DNA of 29,434 nucleotides from Tritrichomonas musculus (GCA_039105265.1 JAPFFF010000237.1:1-29434), one strand, 5' to 3'; counted from the first letter of the stretch, positions 9,360 through 18,209 are shown. Translations and numbers: made by a program. Notes: generated from the letters alone by a model not told the origin.

Positions 9360-10916
9360 TTAAATGTTTCCATCATCCTGCTGCTCCTGTGAACGATGAT
9401 GATGATGCCTACGCCTCCTTCTTGGGAAAAGTTCAAAATGTGGTATAATTTGCTCATCAACTATTTTTTCAACGTCAGCATAATTATTTGTTAGAAAGAC
9501 ACCTCCAATGAAAACTTTGATTTGTCTTGAGCTCGGAAATCCAATTTTCTTTGCAACTTCTTCCACAGATTCTTTCTTTGATTTTTGCTCAATTATTAAA
9601 ATATCTTCGTCTTTTTTCATTCTAGAAAAAACATTTTTCGCAATTGCTGATTTGATAAAGGCAGATCCAATCATTTTACACTTTTGCTGCATCTCAGATC
9701 CTTGTGTAAAGGCATCTTGTGCAGGTGCATTTAAAGCAGGCTGATCTTCATGAGAGCTATTATATATTTGAATAAGTTGTGATGCATATGGAGGCATATT
9801 TTTAGTTGGCTGAACATCTGTAATATTGTTTCTAAGATTTAATTGCATCGATTTGATTGTTTTTGTCAATTGATTTTTAACTTGAAAAGATTCATCAATA
9901 TCAAATATTCTTTGCTTCCAAAAATCGCTGAGTTTTTGGTAACCATTGACACTGAAAATAGCTCCAGAAATTGCTTCGAAGCAATCAGCTGGAACTTTTT
10001 CTTCGTCAATCGGACCAATAACGCAATCTTGAAAGTTATTTTGACTACCAATTGTGTTAAAAAGTCCATTACTAATAGACTTATTGTATTTGTGATTTAT
10101 GTAATATAAAGGCTGGTCTGGAAGAACTTTAATTACATCGTTACAAACACAAAGGCTGAGAATCGTATCTCCAAGTTTTTCAAGAGAGTTATGATGGTGA
10201 GTTGGTGAAGGAATGAATTCGACAGTAAAAGATTCTATTAAATAAGGGAAAAAAGAATCACTTAAAGAAAATTTCTTGGAAAGGTTAATCAAGTTAGGCA
10301 GGCTTTTCAAAAAATAACGAAAATATGAGATAAATTTAATTAAATTAAAAGTATGAGGTTCGCAATTAATTGGAAAAATTGAGTTAGGAGTAAAATTAAA
10401 CTTGCCTTTAAATAGTTTGTTTAAATCAATTGAATTAAAAATATTTTCGTTTTCTTTAAGAAGAGCCAAATTACGGACATCAGTATACGTTTCTTGTGAG
10501 TGATGATTAGGATCATCTTGAACAAACTCATTTGGATGTTCTGGCATCTTATAAATTTCAAGCAAATTGATTGATGAATTTAATATCGTTGTTATAAATG
10601 AAATTAAAAAATCTGTTTCTGATGTTGCAAAATCAATATTAATATTTTCGTTTTGAGCAGGCACGAGAAAAATATCTTTGAATTGAAAAGTCTGAGATAA
10701 TGAATTCATTAATTTTGATGTGATTTGCTGGAGTTTACGTTTTTCGATCCATGATAAAGATACGCTCCCATTATATTTAAAAAAAAATTTACCCCATGTA
10801 ATCGTGTCAATTTCACGTACAGAATCATGTAATATTGGTAAAGGACTAATTAATAATCCAAAAGGAGTGTGCTGTTCGTCATTAAGTGATAATATGTATT
10901 GATGAAAGTTTAGCAT
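9360..10916 (-). CDS. Dicer-like protein with tandem RNase III domains, the second apparently inactive
   Basis: Likely cuts double-stranded RNA for small-RNA production. Residues 1-50 resemble a Dicer platform start (LNFHQYILSL, FGLLISPLP); 90-190 could be a divergent PAZ region, which is uncertain. RNase III domain 1 spans about 225-340: THHHNSLEKLGDTILSL, then KVPADCFEAISGAIF. The metal-binding acids are present (E246, D250, D311, E314). Domain 2 spans about 408-495: MIGSAFIKSAIAKNVFSRM, VAKKIGF, then QIKVFIGGVFLTNN and EQIIPHF. It keeps the fold pattern, but the LGD acid is Ser418 and the D..E pair is replaced by Arg464/Lys467. The protein ends in an Arg/His-rich tail. No helicase is present, and an in-frame stop lies just before the ATG, so the short N-terminus is real. 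518 aa is small for Dicer. RNase III identity is firm; the Dicer assignment is inference. Confidence 0.82.
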   Translation of the reverse strand: MLNFHQYILSLNDEQHTPFGLLISPLPILHDSVREIDTITWGKFFFKYNGSVSLSWIEKRKLQQITSKLMNSLSQTFQFKDIFLVPAQNENINIDFATSETDFLISFITTILNSSINLLEIYKMPEHPNEFVQDDPNHHSQETYTDVRNLALLKENENIFNSIDLNKLFKGKFNFTPNSIFPINCEPHTFNLIKFISYFRYFLKSLPNLINLSKKFSLSDSFFPYLIESFTVEFIPSPTHHHNSLEKLGDTILSLCVCNDVIKVLPDQPLYYINHKYNKSISNGLFNTIGSQNNFQDCVIGPIDEEKVPADCFEAISGAIFSVNGYQKLSDFWKQRIFDIDESFQVKNQLTKTIKSMQLNLRNNITDVQPTKNMPPYASQLIQIYNSSHEDQPALNAPAQDAFTQGSEMQQKCKMIGSAFIKSAIAKNVFSRMKKDEDILIIEQKSKKESVEEVAKKIGFPSSRQIKVFIGGVFLTNNYADVEKIVDEQIIPHFELFPRRRRRHHHHRSQEQQDDGNI

Positions 10917-11060
10917 ATGTTCAGGTCAAGAAAAAATTGAATTAGAATATTCAAATTTCAATCAAGTGCTAAAATTAAAAAAATAAAAGTATCTTGTTCA
11001 TTTTTTTTATTTTGTTTTTATTAATCAGTTATATATATAGAGAGAGATAAATTAATTATT

Positions 11061-12470
11061 TTATTCTTCCTTTTCCTTTTCTTTTTGCCTTTCCTGAGCA
11101 AATTTATTTAATTGTTTTGTCATTTCTTCGATCTTCTCCTGAGGTATTGGTGTTTGTATCAATTTAAGTAAATTTTCAAATGTCAACTGTAAAGATAAGT
11201 ATCCACCAAAACTTGATCCTCTTGGCTCTTTTGAAGCAGGCCAAATAGATAATAAAGGTTTGTCAGACTGTGGAATTTCTAATCCTTGTACGTGCTCAGT
11301 GAATCTATTAAATTCATAAAATTTGACAGTTGGGATATCTTTGAAAACTTGAATGAGAATCTTAAAATTAGAAATACTTTCATCATACATGTTCATGCCA
11401 GTTGCTGCAACAAGTAGAATGGCGTCTATCTTTGGATCAAGAGCTTTTGGAATGAAGTCATCAGCATAAAGCCTTGGAATTATCACTTCTTCTTTCTCCT
11501 TTGGCATTTGAATGTTTAATATTTGGAATTTCAACCAATTTAATACGTCATCTGGCTTATTAACAAGTTTACGGAAAGGTTCAACAATTTGACGACCAGA
11601 CTTATCTCTTTTCATGACAACATTACATGGATTAAGGAAGCTAACAAGACCAAGCTGCCTAACAACGTTTTCACAAACGAAAAAGTCGCAGTATATATAA
11701 CTTATATTTGAGCCAAAGAAAGAATGAGCAAGTTTCATACGAATAATAGAATCATGGACATGAGATGGGTCATGTTCATCAACTAATGCAAGATATGTGT
11801 ATTGAGTGGGAACTGTTCCAAGAAATTCAGAATTTTTGAGATGAGTAAATGGCGAGTGTGATAAATTGAGAAGATCATAATCATCAAGATCATCTATAGG
11901 AAGACTGAGTTCGTTATGTGGAATTGAAAAAAGAGCTGGGGGAAGGTTAAGTTGTGTAGATAATTCATCGTTTTCAACAACACCTAGATGGAAGGCACCA
12001 CCATATTGGCTATATAATGAATCAGCTTGAGAACTAAGCTTTTTAGTTAAGAGAAGGCTTGAAGGCTCTTTGTTGATAAAATTGAAGACTGAAAACGAAT
12101 CGTTTAAAAATTCAATGCTTTCGTTAAGGAGATTTCCAACATATTTTTCAATTGATTCATAACTCCATTGACCTTCATAAAATTTGAGTAATGAAGAATT
12201 TCGGAATAATGCAATTTGAGGAATAAATTGAATGTTATATTTATTGAAAATAGGTTGCGATTCTTGCATATCAACATAAAGAAAATTAATTCCGTCATGA
12301 TATTTAGTTGAAAGCTTATCTAAAAAAGTTTGAATACGTTTGCATGGCTGACAATTTACGGAAGTAAATAAAGTAAGTGAAATTGGTGATTTTGCTAAAA
12401 ATTTTGGAAAGTCACGAGCGGTCGCTTTTGATGTTTTTGATGAAATCAATGAAAGAAGAAAAAAAAGCAT
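11061..12470 (-). CDS. Secreted thioredoxin/PDI-like protein with CQPC active site
   Basis: Probable endoplasmic-reticulum thiol-disulfide oxidoreductase. A hydrophobic N-terminus (MLFFLLSLISS) looks like a signal peptide. Thioredoxin domain 1, about residues 18-118, has FTSVNCQPCKRIQTF with the redox pair C40/C43, the buried-strand pattern INFLYVDMQESQPIFNKYNIQ, and the cis-Pro loop FIPQIALF (P84). The remaining 350 residues look like one or more redox-inactive thioredoxin-like domains and lack a second CxxC. The end is KEKEKEE, not a KDEL-type retrieval signal, so location is uncertain. The active-site spacer Gln-Pro differs from the classical Gly-His of PDI. CCTTT lies about 20 nt upstream of the start. 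It is divergent from the BET gene on the right. Confidence 0.8.
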   Translation of the reverse strand: MLFFLLSLISSKTSKATARDFPKFLAKSPISLTLFTSVNCQPCKRIQTFLDKLSTKYHDGINFLYVDMQESQPIFNKYNIQFIPQIALFRNSSLLKFYEGQWSYESIEKYVGNLLNESIEFLNDSFSVFNFINKEPSSLLLTKKLSSQADSLYSQYGGAFHLGVVENDELSTQLNLPPALFSIPHNELSLPIDDLDDYDLLNLSHSPFTHLKNSEFLGTVPTQYTYLALVDEHDPSHVHDSIIRMKLAHSFFGSNISYIYCDFFVCENVVRQLGLVSFLNPCNVVMKRDKSGRQIVEPFRKLVNKPDDVLNWLKFQILNIQMPKEKEEVIIPRLYADDFIPKALDPKIDAILLVAATGMNMYDESISNFKILIQVFKDIPTVKFYEFNRFTEHVQGLEIPQSDKPLLSIWPASKEPRGSSFGGYLSLQLTFENLLKLIQTPIPQEKIEEMTKQLNKFAQERQKEKEKEE

Positions 12471-12789
12471 TCGGCCAAATTAATAAAGGAAATTATACTA
12501 TTTCGTCATATCACAACTCAATTTTGAGTATAAATTCAATAAATTATATTTCATTTATCAAAACATTCTAATTTCTATTGGAATTTTGATATGCAATTTT
12601 TACTTACAAAATGTAAGTTACAATGAATTAAAAAATGAATTTCATTGAAAAACCATCTGATCTCAAAAAACTTGAATGTTTATATATGTTTATGAGTGTT
12701 TTGCTGATATTGCTCAAAGATTTATTTCCATTTCATATTGACGATTAAAATTAATTGAATTTGTCAAGAAACTCTATATTTAGAAAATA
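12471..12789. promoter_or_regulatory. Shared upstream region of PDI-like (minus) and BET (plus) genes
   Basis: The two flanking genes diverge from this 319-bp AT-rich stretch, so it must hold both promoters. On the minus strand CCTTT occurs about 20 nt before the PDI-like ATG; it resembles the T. vaginalis M5 element (CCTTT) described at transcription starts. The BET start is preceded by TCAAGAAACTC. Motif assignment is tentative. Confidence 0.4.
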
Positions 12790-13515
12790 ATGCATCTAAA
12801 GCCATTTTTAAGAAAGCAATGCCATGACGTTATGGAAAAAATTTGTGCACGACCAATTTCCAAGATATTTCTTTATCCAGTTGATCCTATTCAAGATAAT
12901 TGCCCAAATTATTTTGATATAGTGAAAACTCCAATGGATTTAGGTACAATCAAAAAAAATCTTAGAGGGAATAAATATAAAAGCATTGAAGAGTGGAAGC
13001 GAGATATGGAACTTGTTTGGTCCAATTCCATTTTATTTCATACAGAATCTTCAACGGTTGGCATGATGGCTCTAGAACTTCAAAATTATTTTCGTGAAAT
13101 AACCAAATATTTAACGGATTCTTATCGTGCGTCATGGAAACATCAATTAATCGAATTAAATCAAGAATTTCAAGCTTGCGTTAAAGAAGTAAGTAAATTC
13201 CGTATTGTTCAAGCAGCTCCAAAAATTAGACAAGTTGTTAAAAGAGATCAGTTATGTCCAATTTTAGAGGAGCTTCCTCCTCCTCAATTCAGACGACATT
13301 TTAAGTTTTTGAATAAAAACGAACTTGAGAGACTTGTTAATGACATTAATTCTCTTAAAAATGGTTCTCAAATTCAAATAATATCAACAATATTAAAAGA
13401 ACATGAACCAAACATTTTCGAAGAAAATGAGGATTTGGTTGATATTGATATAAATTCCCTTCAGCCAACAACTTTGCACATTATTAGAGATCAAATTGAC
13501 CAATTTAATTCATAA
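12790..13515 (+). CDS. BET-type protein: one atypical bromodomain plus NET domain
   Basis: Chromatin reader of the BET class. The bromodomain covers about residues 5-115: LYPVDPIQDNCPNYFDIVKTPMDL is the ZA loop and helix A region (YFDIVKTPMDLGTIKKNL), and WSNSILFHTESSTVGMMA is the BC loop. The NET/ET domain is at about 165-238 (LNKNELERLVNDINSL, then VDIDINSLQPTTLHIIRDQI), the hallmark of BET proteins. Two pocket changes stand out: the conserved acetyl-lysine-binding Asn of the YN motif is His84 (FH), and the WPF shelf reads KIF (25-27). Acetyl-lysine binding may therefore be altered or lost. At 241 aa it is one bromodomain shorter than animal BETs. It is followed 285 bp on by the MED4 candidate. 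Confidence 0.92.
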   Translation: MHLKPFLRKQCHDVMEKICARPISKIFLYPVDPIQDNCPNYFDIVKTPMDLGTIKKNLRGNKYKSIEEWKRDMELVWSNSILFHTESSTVGMMALELQNYFREITKYLTDSYRASWKHQLIELNQEFQACVKEVSKFRIVQAAPKIRQVVKRDQLCPILEELPPPQFRRHFKFLNKNELERLVNDINSLKNGSQIQIISTILKEHEPNIFEENEDLVDIDINSLQPTTLHIIRDQIDQFNS

Positions 13516-13800
13516 TTTATTATTATAAAAATACATTTTTTTCATGATGATATATGACAGAGAGGCTAGCAATAGCAGAAATGTCGATAAAACTCGGAAA
13601 ACAGCGGAAAATATACATATTGAGGACAACTTAAATCAAATATATCCGTAAAGTGAATGACATAGAAAAAAGCAAAGAGATACCAAGAATAAAGCTGAGT
13701 AATGCATTATATAATTATCACTTAAAAATTGTTTTTAATTGATTAAAACTTTTTTTAAATTTTCTACAACTTTTTGTATACTTTATTTGATGTATAACAA
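13516..13800. other. Intergenic region before the MED4 candidate
   Basis: The part at 13551-13700 is less AT-rich than usual spacers but contains no frame. CAACTTTTTG at about 13768-13777 lies about 32 nt before the next ATG and resembles the initiator-like motif of other genes here. Confidence 0.4.
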
Positions 13801-14439
13801 ATGAGTGGCAAAAGTAAGCTTATTGATGAAATTGCAGACAATTTATCCGAATACAAAGAAAATTTTGAAAAAATTCTCGAAAGCATCATGAACCAATGCG
13901 ATTCGAACGTCAAAAGGCACGATTCACAAATAGCTGATAATGTCTTAAAGCTTATCCAAACAGATATTGAACTCAAAAAAAATATTGAAAAAATGAAAAT
14001 TTGGAAAAAGAGACAACGTCAAATCGATATCTTGGAAAAACAATTGGCAAATCTCTCGACAAAAGTCAACCAATTCGCAAAGTTAGTATCTAAAGAGCAA
14101 TCAGAACTACACTTCTTTATGCTTAAAGCTAGAAAATTGCAAACTGGAATTTCAGATCCTAACAATGTTTCAACAATTCGAAATATAATTACAGCAGCAA
14201 AAGTCATCGGCCCAGCTGCTTCTGGAGCTCGTAGAGATGATGTAACATATCCGTGGATGCCAGATCCATATCAGATGGCTCAGGGAGTTAATGCTCTAAA
14301 GACTCTTGATTTGCCTGCACCATCTGTTGCTGCTCATTCGATTTCTCTTGATCCTGTTATAATGACCAGAAATGCTGTTGTTACAATGATTTCATCATCA
14401 TCTTCAGGGAGTGGAGATGATGATGATAATGAGGAATAA
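13801..14439 (+). CDS. Mediator complex subunit 4 (MED4) candidate
   Basis: MED4 belongs to the Mediator middle module, linking transcription factors and RNA polymerase II. Residues 1-115 are predicted long helices with coiled-coil character (LIDEIADNLSEYKENFEKIL, then WKKRQRQIDILEKQLANLSTKV), as in MED4. The diagnostic part is IITAAKVIGPAASGARR followed by DDVTYPWMPDPYQMAQGVNAL, which matches the MED4 pattern of helix, Ala-Pro-rich turn, then rPyPtd..mr.G.L. The tail is Ser-rich and ends in an acidic run (GSGDDDDNEE), also typical. At 212 aa the length fits MED4. Identification is from motif order alone; another helical Mediator subunit is the main alternative. Confidence 0.68.
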   Translation: MSGKSKLIDEIADNLSEYKENFEKILESIMNQCDSNVKRHDSQIADNVLKLIQTDIELKKNIEKMKIWKKRQRQIDILEKQLANLSTKVNQFAKLVSKEQSELHFFMLKARKLQTGISDPNNVSTIRNIITAAKVIGPAASGARRDDVTYPWMPDPYQMAQGVNALKTLDLPAPSVAAHSISLDPVIMTRNAVVTMISSSSSGSGDDDDNEE

Positions 14440-14668
14440 ATATTATCCATTTTTATAGCATAGAAATAAAATTATAGGTGTTAACAAAAAGAGAATACTG
14501 CTACAATTGTTATTATTCATAGTTTATAAACAAATAAATAGAAATAATTACTACGACTTTTTTTATCAAGACTTTCATAAAATTTTTAAATAAACATGTT
14601 ATTAAAATAATATATGATATTAAATTATTACCCTAAATAAGAACGATTTTAAAATATAGTTTCCATTT
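14440..14668. other. Spacer between MED4 candidate and transposase 3' ends
   Basis: Convergent 3' ends of two genes; AT-rich. AGGTGTTAACAAAAAG at 14476-14491 weakly mirrors CTTTTTTCAACACC at 16136-16149 on the other side of the transposase. I do not trust this as a terminal repeat (see rejected items). Confidence 0.4.
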
Positions 14669-15991
14669 TTATTGATTTTCGGATTCTCCACTTGCTTCAG
14701 CAAGAAGCATTCTTTTAAAACCATCATCAAATGTTATTTTATTAACTTCTCCATCTTCAAGTTCTAATTTGAAACCTGTTGATTCCCAGCCACTTCTGAT
14801 AAGCTCTTCAGTGATGCAAGTTTGTAATGCTGTTTTAATGCGCAACAGTTTTCTTGTGAATTTTGAAGTGATAGTTGAATTACTAGGAGTTGACCCATAT
14901 CTTCTTTTCAAAGATCCGAACACGGTTGCGTCTAACATTTGAGTTAAATGTGAAGAGTGTGGAGGAATTGGCAATAAAATTACATCACCAATTTTATCAA
15001 TTTCGTTCTTCACATCTTCACTAAAATGTGCAGAGCATCCGTCAATAATCAATATACATGTGCAGTTTTCTTCTTTTATTGCCCTCATCAGGTGAATGTA
15101 TGGAGCCAAAACATTTTTAACCCAATATAACATTGACACTGATGTCTGATAGCCTTTTTCGGTTTTGGTATATTCAGCCCAACGTTTAAAAAAAGTGTCA
15201 GAAATATCTGAATCATGCCTTGCTCGAGTTGAGATCAGCATTGGGCGAAGATAATCACAGGATGCTGTTACGCACATGACTAATGAGATGTGATGTATAT
15301 CAGTGCATTCTCTCCAAAAGGGATGAATTTGACAGCTTTTTGAAATTAAAACGGATTTCCTTTTTCCTTTCTCCGGCCTTCGTCCGAAGCCTGTTTCATC
15401 CATATTTAGCAAAAAGTATGGATTTGGATTTCTTACAAGAACCTCTTCAACTTGTTGAATATATCTTTTGACCTCATCAAGGTCAATATTGGCTCTATCG
15501 TCGTCAACCGCAGACGCTTTTGTTTTATCAATTTGGTCAGAATGTCTTCTTAGAAAATTTCTGGACCATTCCCGTGAAAAAGATCGCTCTTCTCCTGTTC
15601 GTATTTTTAATAGTTCCGCGGCTAGGAGGCGAAGATCACGACTCGTCAGGCAATCGTTATCAACCTGATGCGAGTGAATTAAGCCGATGATGTGAATTTC
15701 TTCTTCTGCAGTCAGTAATTGCTGTGATGGAGGTTGCGGCTTTCCTGGAGAGTTGGAGCATGGAACATCATTAAGTACTTTATAATAACGTCTTGTTGAT
15801 ATATTAAATAAAAAGCATATTTGCTGAACAGTTGCTTTTTCAACGATTTTTTTGACAAACTTTATTTGGCAAAGAAGTGTAATTGCATTTCTAAATTCTG
15901 CAGAAAGAAATGACTGATGGACCATTGATCCAATGTTTATTCCAAATGCTTCAATACATTTGAATTTGGTTGGTCTTGCAACAGATTGCAT
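14669..15991 (-). CDS. Pogo/Tigger-like DDE transposase, intact frame
   Basis: DNA transposase of the Tc1/mariner-pogo type (DDE_1). The first ATG is at 15991, giving 440 aa; upstream codons in the frame are not ATG. Domains in order: N-terminal helix-turn-helix (about 45-80; IVEKATVQQICFLFNISTRR), CENP-B-like second HTH (about 95-160; LTSRDLRLLAAELL, SREWSRNFLRRH), then the DDE catalytic core. Catalytic Asp candidates are D198 (LLNMDETGFG), D317 (LIIDGCSAHF) and D354 (SSHLTQMLDATVFGSLKRRY). The second-to-third spacing is 36 residues, as in DD(35/36)D pogo enzymes. All three are present and the frame is unbroken, so it may be active or domesticated. I could not find convincing TIRs. It is divergent from the GH47-like gene. 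Confidence 0.9.
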   Translation of the reverse strand: MQSVARPTKFKCIEAFGINIGSMVHQSFLSAEFRNAITLLCQIKFVKKIVEKATVQQICFLFNISTRRYYKVLNDVPCSNSPGKPQPPSQQLLTAEEEIHIIGLIHSHQVDNDCLTSRDLRLLAAELLKIRTGEERSFSREWSRNFLRRHSDQIDKTKASAVDDDRANIDLDEVKRYIQQVEEVLVRNPNPYFLLNMDETGFGRRPEKGKRKSVLISKSCQIHPFWRECTDIHHISLVMCVTASCDYLRPMLISTRARHDSDISDTFFKRWAEYTKTEKGYQTSVSMLYWVKNVLAPYIHLMRAIKEENCTCILIIDGCSAHFSEDVKNEIDKIGDVILLPIPPHSSHLTQMLDATVFGSLKRRYGSTPSNSTITSKFTRKLLRIKTALQTCITEELIRSGWESTGFKLELEDGEVNKITFDDGFKRMLLAEASGESENQ

Positions 15992-16220
15992 CAACAAAAA
16001 AAATGAAGAAATCTACAAATTCCAAACGTCCAAAAAATTATATACGAAATAGTTAAACGTATTAAATTTAAACGCATTTCATAAATATAAACGCTTCCAA
16101 ATCCATTTGAATCAAAATTTTTGATTTTTGTTAATCTTTTTTCAACACCATTTGATATCATATAGATCTTTTTCTTTTAACATAAACTTTTTGAATATAA
16201 CAAAATGGTAGAATGAAACA
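15992..16220. promoter_or_regulatory. Divergent spacer between transposase and GH47-like gene
   Basis: Short AT-rich spacer that should carry two promoters. ACTTTTTGAAT at 16186-16196 precedes the GH47-like ATG by 25 bp and recurs at 22008, 18469 and 29272. On the other side I see no clear motif. Confidence 0.45.
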
Positions 16221-17453
16221 ATGCGAAAATCCAATATTATCTTTAACAAATCACAAATCAGACGTATTATCCGCTATTTTACTATAATATTCATAATACT
16301 TTCAGTATCATCGATATTTTACTATTATAAATATAATATCATGAACAAATTCAATATGGATCAAAATACTAATCTAATTAATAATTTCGTATTACCTCTT
16401 AAATTGAATCACATTTCATTTGAAACAAATCAGAAAAACCAATTAACAACCAAAATACAAGAAGCAGTTTCGAATTCATTTAATGAATATTTTCAACAAT
16501 GTTCAAATCACGATGAATATCGTCCAAAGACAGGAGAATGCTTAAGTCAATTTGGATTTTCAGCCACGGTGTTTGAATCATTAGAAGTTCTATATATTTT
16601 AGATTTAAAAAAAGAATTTCAAAAAGCCAAAAATTTTATTATGAAAACTTTTTCACTCAATCAAGCAGAATGGATAAATCGGAGAGAATTTTGGAGTAGA
16701 TGTATTGGATCGTTATTAAGTACATACATACTCACGAGTGATTCATTTTTCCTCATGAAAGCAATTGAATATTCTAATTCAATTTTACAGATTTCAATAA
16801 CCGCTCCATATGTCAACGTTGAAAGCAAAAAATATCGAAATTTAGAATGGATAGAAGGTACATCTTTAACGGACATTGTTGCAGGACTCCCTGAACTTTT
16901 CACATTATCAAAATTGACAAACAATGAATCGTACTCATTGAAATATTTGACAATTTTGAATAACATTCCCACTTTTTCAAACAATTCAATTTTCAATTTT
17001 TACAATTTGGAGACAAAAAAGCCAATCTTCGATTTTTCATCATTTGGCAATAATATTATTGATTTCTTTCACATATTGTCAATTGCTTATTCAATTAAAC
17101 CGATGAAATCATTAAAAGAAATTCTATCAAACTTTTTGAATTACATTCAAATGGATGAAAATCAATATTGCGTTTATAGCCGTTATTCATCACTATTTGA
17201 CACAATTTCTATAATTGATAAAAATAACATCAAAATTCAAAATTTCGAAAATTTTTCAAACTTTTTGAATGTTGTAAATTATTTCTTAGAAAATCAAAAA
17301 GACTTCTTCGAATCTAATTGCTCATATAATTATTATTTGCCGTTTCGTTTTGACGCTTCTTTGCTGAGGGCATTCATTCGAAGTTCAAACGAACCCTCTG
17401 AAAAAGTTGAAAGTAAAGTATTGAATTTTATTAAAGATTCAAGACCCTATTAA
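16221..17453 (+). CDS. GH47 alpha-mannosidase/EDEM-like type II membrane protein, probably catalytically impaired
   Basis: GH47 enzymes trim mannose from N-glycans in the ER/Golgi, or mark misfolded glycoproteins as EDEMs do. A short cytosolic tail precedes a signal-anchor at about 19-37 (RYFTIIFIILSVSSIFYYY). The luminal part follows the alpha/alpha-barrel pattern of GH47: HDEYRPKTGECLSQFGFSAT, VFESLEVLYILDL (family VDSLDTLYIMGL), REFWSRCIGSLLSTYILTSD (family FEVTIRYLGGLLSAY; Glu156 kept), LEWIEGTSLTDIVAGLPEL. Departures: the DSYYEYLL acidic motif reads IIDFFHIL (His284), the RPE motif reads roughly RFD, and the protein ends at 410 aa before the usual C-terminal TEAHP calcium-binding end. 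A lectin-like or scaffold role is possible. Asn-rich and AT-rich codon use is like its neighbours. Confidence 0.68.
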   Translation: MRKSNIIFNKSQIRRIIRYFTIIFIILSVSSIFYYYKYNIMNKFNMDQNTNLINNFVLPLKLNHISFETNQKNQLTTKIQEAVSNSFNEYFQQCSNHDEYRPKTGECLSQFGFSATVFESLEVLYILDLKKEFQKAKNFIMKTFSLNQAEWINRREFWSRCIGSLLSTYILTSDSFFLMKAIEYSNSILQISITAPYVNVESKKYRNLEWIEGTSLTDIVAGLPELFTLSKLTNNESYSLKYLTILNNIPTFSNNSIFNFYNLETKKPIFDFSSFGNNIIDFFHILSIAYSIKPMKSLKEILSNFLNYIQMDENQYCVYSRYSSLFDTISIIDKNNIKIQNFENFSNFLNVVNYFLENQKDFFESNCSYNYYLPFRFDASLLRAFIRSSNEPSEKVESKVLNFIKDSRPY

Positions 17454-18206
17454 GGTATTCATTCAATTTTGTAGTATTCAAAAAGTGACAACAAAAATAC
17501 AAATTTTGCGAAAAATATCATAATAAATTTTAATTTTTTATATTAAATATTCATAAAAAAATAATATCATTATATAATATATTTAAATTATTCTATATCT
17601 TGCTAAAAGTAGAGATAATTTCATAAATAATCACTCAGCTAATCTTTTCAACCTGAGTTAAAATTTGAAAAATTGGACATATTTTTTGATTTTGAAAAGA
17701 ATTATTTTAAAAAATCAAAAATTCCGACGCTGGGGACTTTATTTTGGATAGATTTTTACTTTGAATACTTTACATATTTTTACTTTTCAGAAATCTTTAT
17801 TTTCTCACAATTATTCAATTGTTTATATCTTACAATCTCACAATTATTTCTTATAAAAATGCACAATATTCTGAAGTATATAATAATTTCATAGAATTGA
17901 TCTCAATTTTCTGATGATTCAAATATTTCATAAAAATTTAATTCAATTTAATAAATTAACTAAAAAATATATCTTATATTTAAAATTGCATTTTCCTCAT
18001 ATTTGCTATGATATTTATACAAAACATCATTTTTTTTTCTAAACTTATCAAATTGTAAAATTTTCATTCAAAAAGCAAAATTAATTTATTTTTATATTTT
18101 ACGTTAATTTTACCATTATATTTAGTAATTAAATTGATGTCATCATATATTTTATTATATTACAATATGATATCATATACTGCTTTTGTTCAACCTTAAT
18201 ATGGTC
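17454..18206. other. AT-rich intergenic DNA
   Basis: No gene I can support. ATTCAAAAAGT at 17476-17486 is the reverse complement of the ACTTTTTGAAT motif. A Phe/Tyr-rich frame at 17673-17894 has the composition of translated AT-rich spacer. Confidence 0.5.
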
Positions 18207-18209
18207 TAA

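Noticed and set aside
13540-13702. Possible C/D-box snoRNA (ATGATGA at 13544, CTGA at 13695)
   Set aside because: No terminal stem can be formed next to the boxes and no D'/C' pair is evident; both boxes are short enough to arise by chance.
14476-16149. Weak inverted match (GGTGTTAACAAAAAG versus CTTTTTTCAACACC) as TIRs of the pogo transposase
   Set aside because: Only six bases plus an A/T run agree, the gap differs, and TA is not found directly outside both ends.
17673-17894. Phe/Tyr-rich plus-strand frame
   Set aside because: Composition is that of translated AT-rich spacer, with no domain or homologous pattern.
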